NCBI RefSeq assembly: GCF_000712055.1
Contig: NZ_JOOA01000002.1
Location: forward strand, 2,108,001 to 2,172,000
Direction: 5' to 3'
Source of the DNA: Ruminococcus sp. HUN007
Lineage (GTDB): Bacteria > Bacillota > Clostridia > Oscillospirales > Ruminococcaceae
Length of the DNA: 64,000 nt
Below the pieces are notes generated by a model. That model had not been told where the DNA came from. It did no database searches and saw only the letters and a list, made by a program, of their open reading frames with translations. The translations under genes and the position numbers were made by a program. How positions within the stretch are numbered: the stretch's first letter is position 1; each line of letters begins with the position of its first letter. Shown in pieces: positions 63,254 to 64,000 of this stretch.

Positions 63254-63288
63254 AAAAATCCTCTGTGAAATTTCACAGAGGATTTTTT
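63254..63288 (+). terminator. Strong Rho-independent terminator
   Basis: AAAAATCCTCTGTGAAATTT then CACAGAGGATTTTTT. Insulates parA from the ATPase pair. A CGGCCGCCGAACGGTGGCCG stem lies upstream at 63187-63208. Confidence 0.85.
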
Positions 63289-63356
63289 CTTTACACTACT
63301 AATAATATATGCTATAATAATAGGTAGACTATTATTCGGAACAGGAGGAATATGAA

Positions 63357-64000
63357 GTGGGTAAGGTGATCGCTGTAGCCAATCAGAAGGGCGGTGTGGG
63401 CAAGTCCACTACTGTAATTAACCTTGCGGCTTTTATCGGAAGCAGGGGCAGGAAAGTGCTTTGTATCGACCTTGATGCTCAGGGAAATGTTACGAGCGGA
63501 TATGGTATCAGAAAGAAAACGGTACAATATTCATCCTACGATCTGCTCATTGGAAGAGCGGGTATCGGTGAAGCTGTAATTGCTACAGAGTTCGAAAATG
63601 TATCCATTGTTCCTTCAACTTCGGCCCTTGCGGGTGCCGAGATCGAGATCGCAGACCTTGATGACCGTCTGAAGCGTCTCAAGATGCAGATACTCATGTG
63701 CCGTGACAGCTACGACTATATTTTCATCGACTGTCCTCCTTCGCTCAGTCTTGTCACACTCAACGGACTTGTTGCGGCAGACAGCCTTATAATCCCTCTT
63801 CAGTGCGAATTTTTCTCCCTCGAAGGACTTTCTCAGCTTGACCAGATAATCAGGCATGTTCGTTCAAATGAAAATCCTTCACTCACTATAGAGGGAATTT
63901 TATTCACTATGTTCGACCCGCGTCTGAACGTTACGAACCAGGTGGTAAATGAAGTGAAAAAGGTATTTCCGGATCAGGTGTTCGAAACGACGATACCGCG
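63357..64000 (+). CDS. parA: ParA/Soj chromosome partitioning ATPase, 3' end outside window
   Basis: GTG start after CAGGAGGAATATGAA; the ATG at 63353 is out of frame. Deviant Walker A AVANQKGGVGKSTTVINLAA with the signature Lys, CIDLDAQGNVTSGYG, and the Walker B YDYIFIDCPPSLSLVTLNGL, then PLQCEFFSLEGLSQLDQII. Over 214 residues present of about 260. Works with ParB on parS sites to separate new origins and to regulate replication start. In Firmicutes it is normally followed by parB. Confidence 0.95.
   Translation, partial: MGKVIAVANQKGGVGKSTTVINLAAFIGSRGRKVLCIDLDAQGNVTSGYGIRKKTVQYSSYDLLIGRAGIGEAVIATEFENVSIVPSTSALAGAEIEIADLDDRLKRLKMQILMCRDSYDYIFIDCPPSLSLVTLNGLVAADSLIIPLQCEFFSLEGLSQLDQIIRHVRSNENPSLTIEGILFTMFDPRLNVTNQVVNEVKKVFPDQVFETTIP

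Noticed and set aside
1..64000. tRNA, rRNA, riboswitch or phage genes
   Set aside because: I read for cloverleaf ends, rRNA cores and phage structural motifs and saw none; a covariance-model search would be needed to exclude small RNAs fully.

Overview
The window looks like a chromosomal segment of a cellulosome-building Ruminococcus (R. flavefaciens / R. champanellensis type). The basis is about 14 secreted proteins with type I dockerins, dockerin-serpin fusions, A+T-rich Firmicute-style genes with strong GGAGG ribosome-binding sites, and ParA with a cluster of parS-like palindromes near the right edge. The parA/parS pair suggests the window lies near the replication origin.

Layout. 1-2.7 kb: 3' part of a solute-binding lipoprotein gene (-). 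3-5.5 kb: two Rpn-type PD-(D/E)XK nuclease/transposase genes. 5.8-8.7 kb (-): ECF sigma, membrane anti-sigma-like protein, a subtilase 3' remnant and a dockerin protein. 9-12 kb: an AAA/PD-(D/E)XK pseudogene split by a 1,599-bp ISL3-like IS. 12.4-15.6 kb: dockerin gene (-), then an ECF sigma/anti-sigma pair (+). 15.8-16.5 kb: VapC-type toxin-antitoxin. 16.7-20.0 kb: a complete 3.27-kb transposon (DUF6431-like, DDE transposase, TniB/ExeA-like ATPase) in the promoter of a dockerin-serpin gene. 22-26 kb, 28.9-32.8 kb, 40-45.2 kb, 45.6-47.8 kb, 48.1-53.3 kb and 58.5-61.1 kb: six further modules of ECF sigma, membrane-anchored Thr/Pro-rich protein and secreted dockerin protein(s). Between them lie AbiEi, MNT/HEPN and RelBE-like systems, an AAA/PD-(D/E)XK protein, three paralogous dockerin proteins, Fic, an AAA+DUF234-type ATPase, and an ABC-type ATPase + TOPRIM-like pair.

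How the genes may work together (inference). Each module looks like a cell-surface signalling cassette. A short cytosolic segment and one membrane helix connect by a long Thr/Pro-rich stalk to an extracellular domain. In one case that domain is a dockerin. In another it is a domain also found in the secreted dockerin proteins encoded just downstream. The cytosolic partner is an ECF sigma factor, translationally coupled to it. Four sigma genes, and one orphan site, have a common upstream twin box (ACAAAC, 21-22 bp, A[C/G]AAA[C/T]), which suggests autoregulation. Several secreted products are serpins or resemble other protease inhibitors, so the island may sense and protect the cellulosome.

The intergenic spaces are full of modular hairpin repeats: terminator stems followed by small GCCTNCGGC hairpins, some followed by a good housekeeping promoter. 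There are also TA-flanked MITEs and fragments of dockerin genes, so the region has clearly been shuffled. Eight genes carry an apparent +1 frameshift, always at an A or T run. That uniformity points first to sequencing error, and I annotate those genes as continuous with the break noted. I saw no tRNA, rRNA or CRISPR array.
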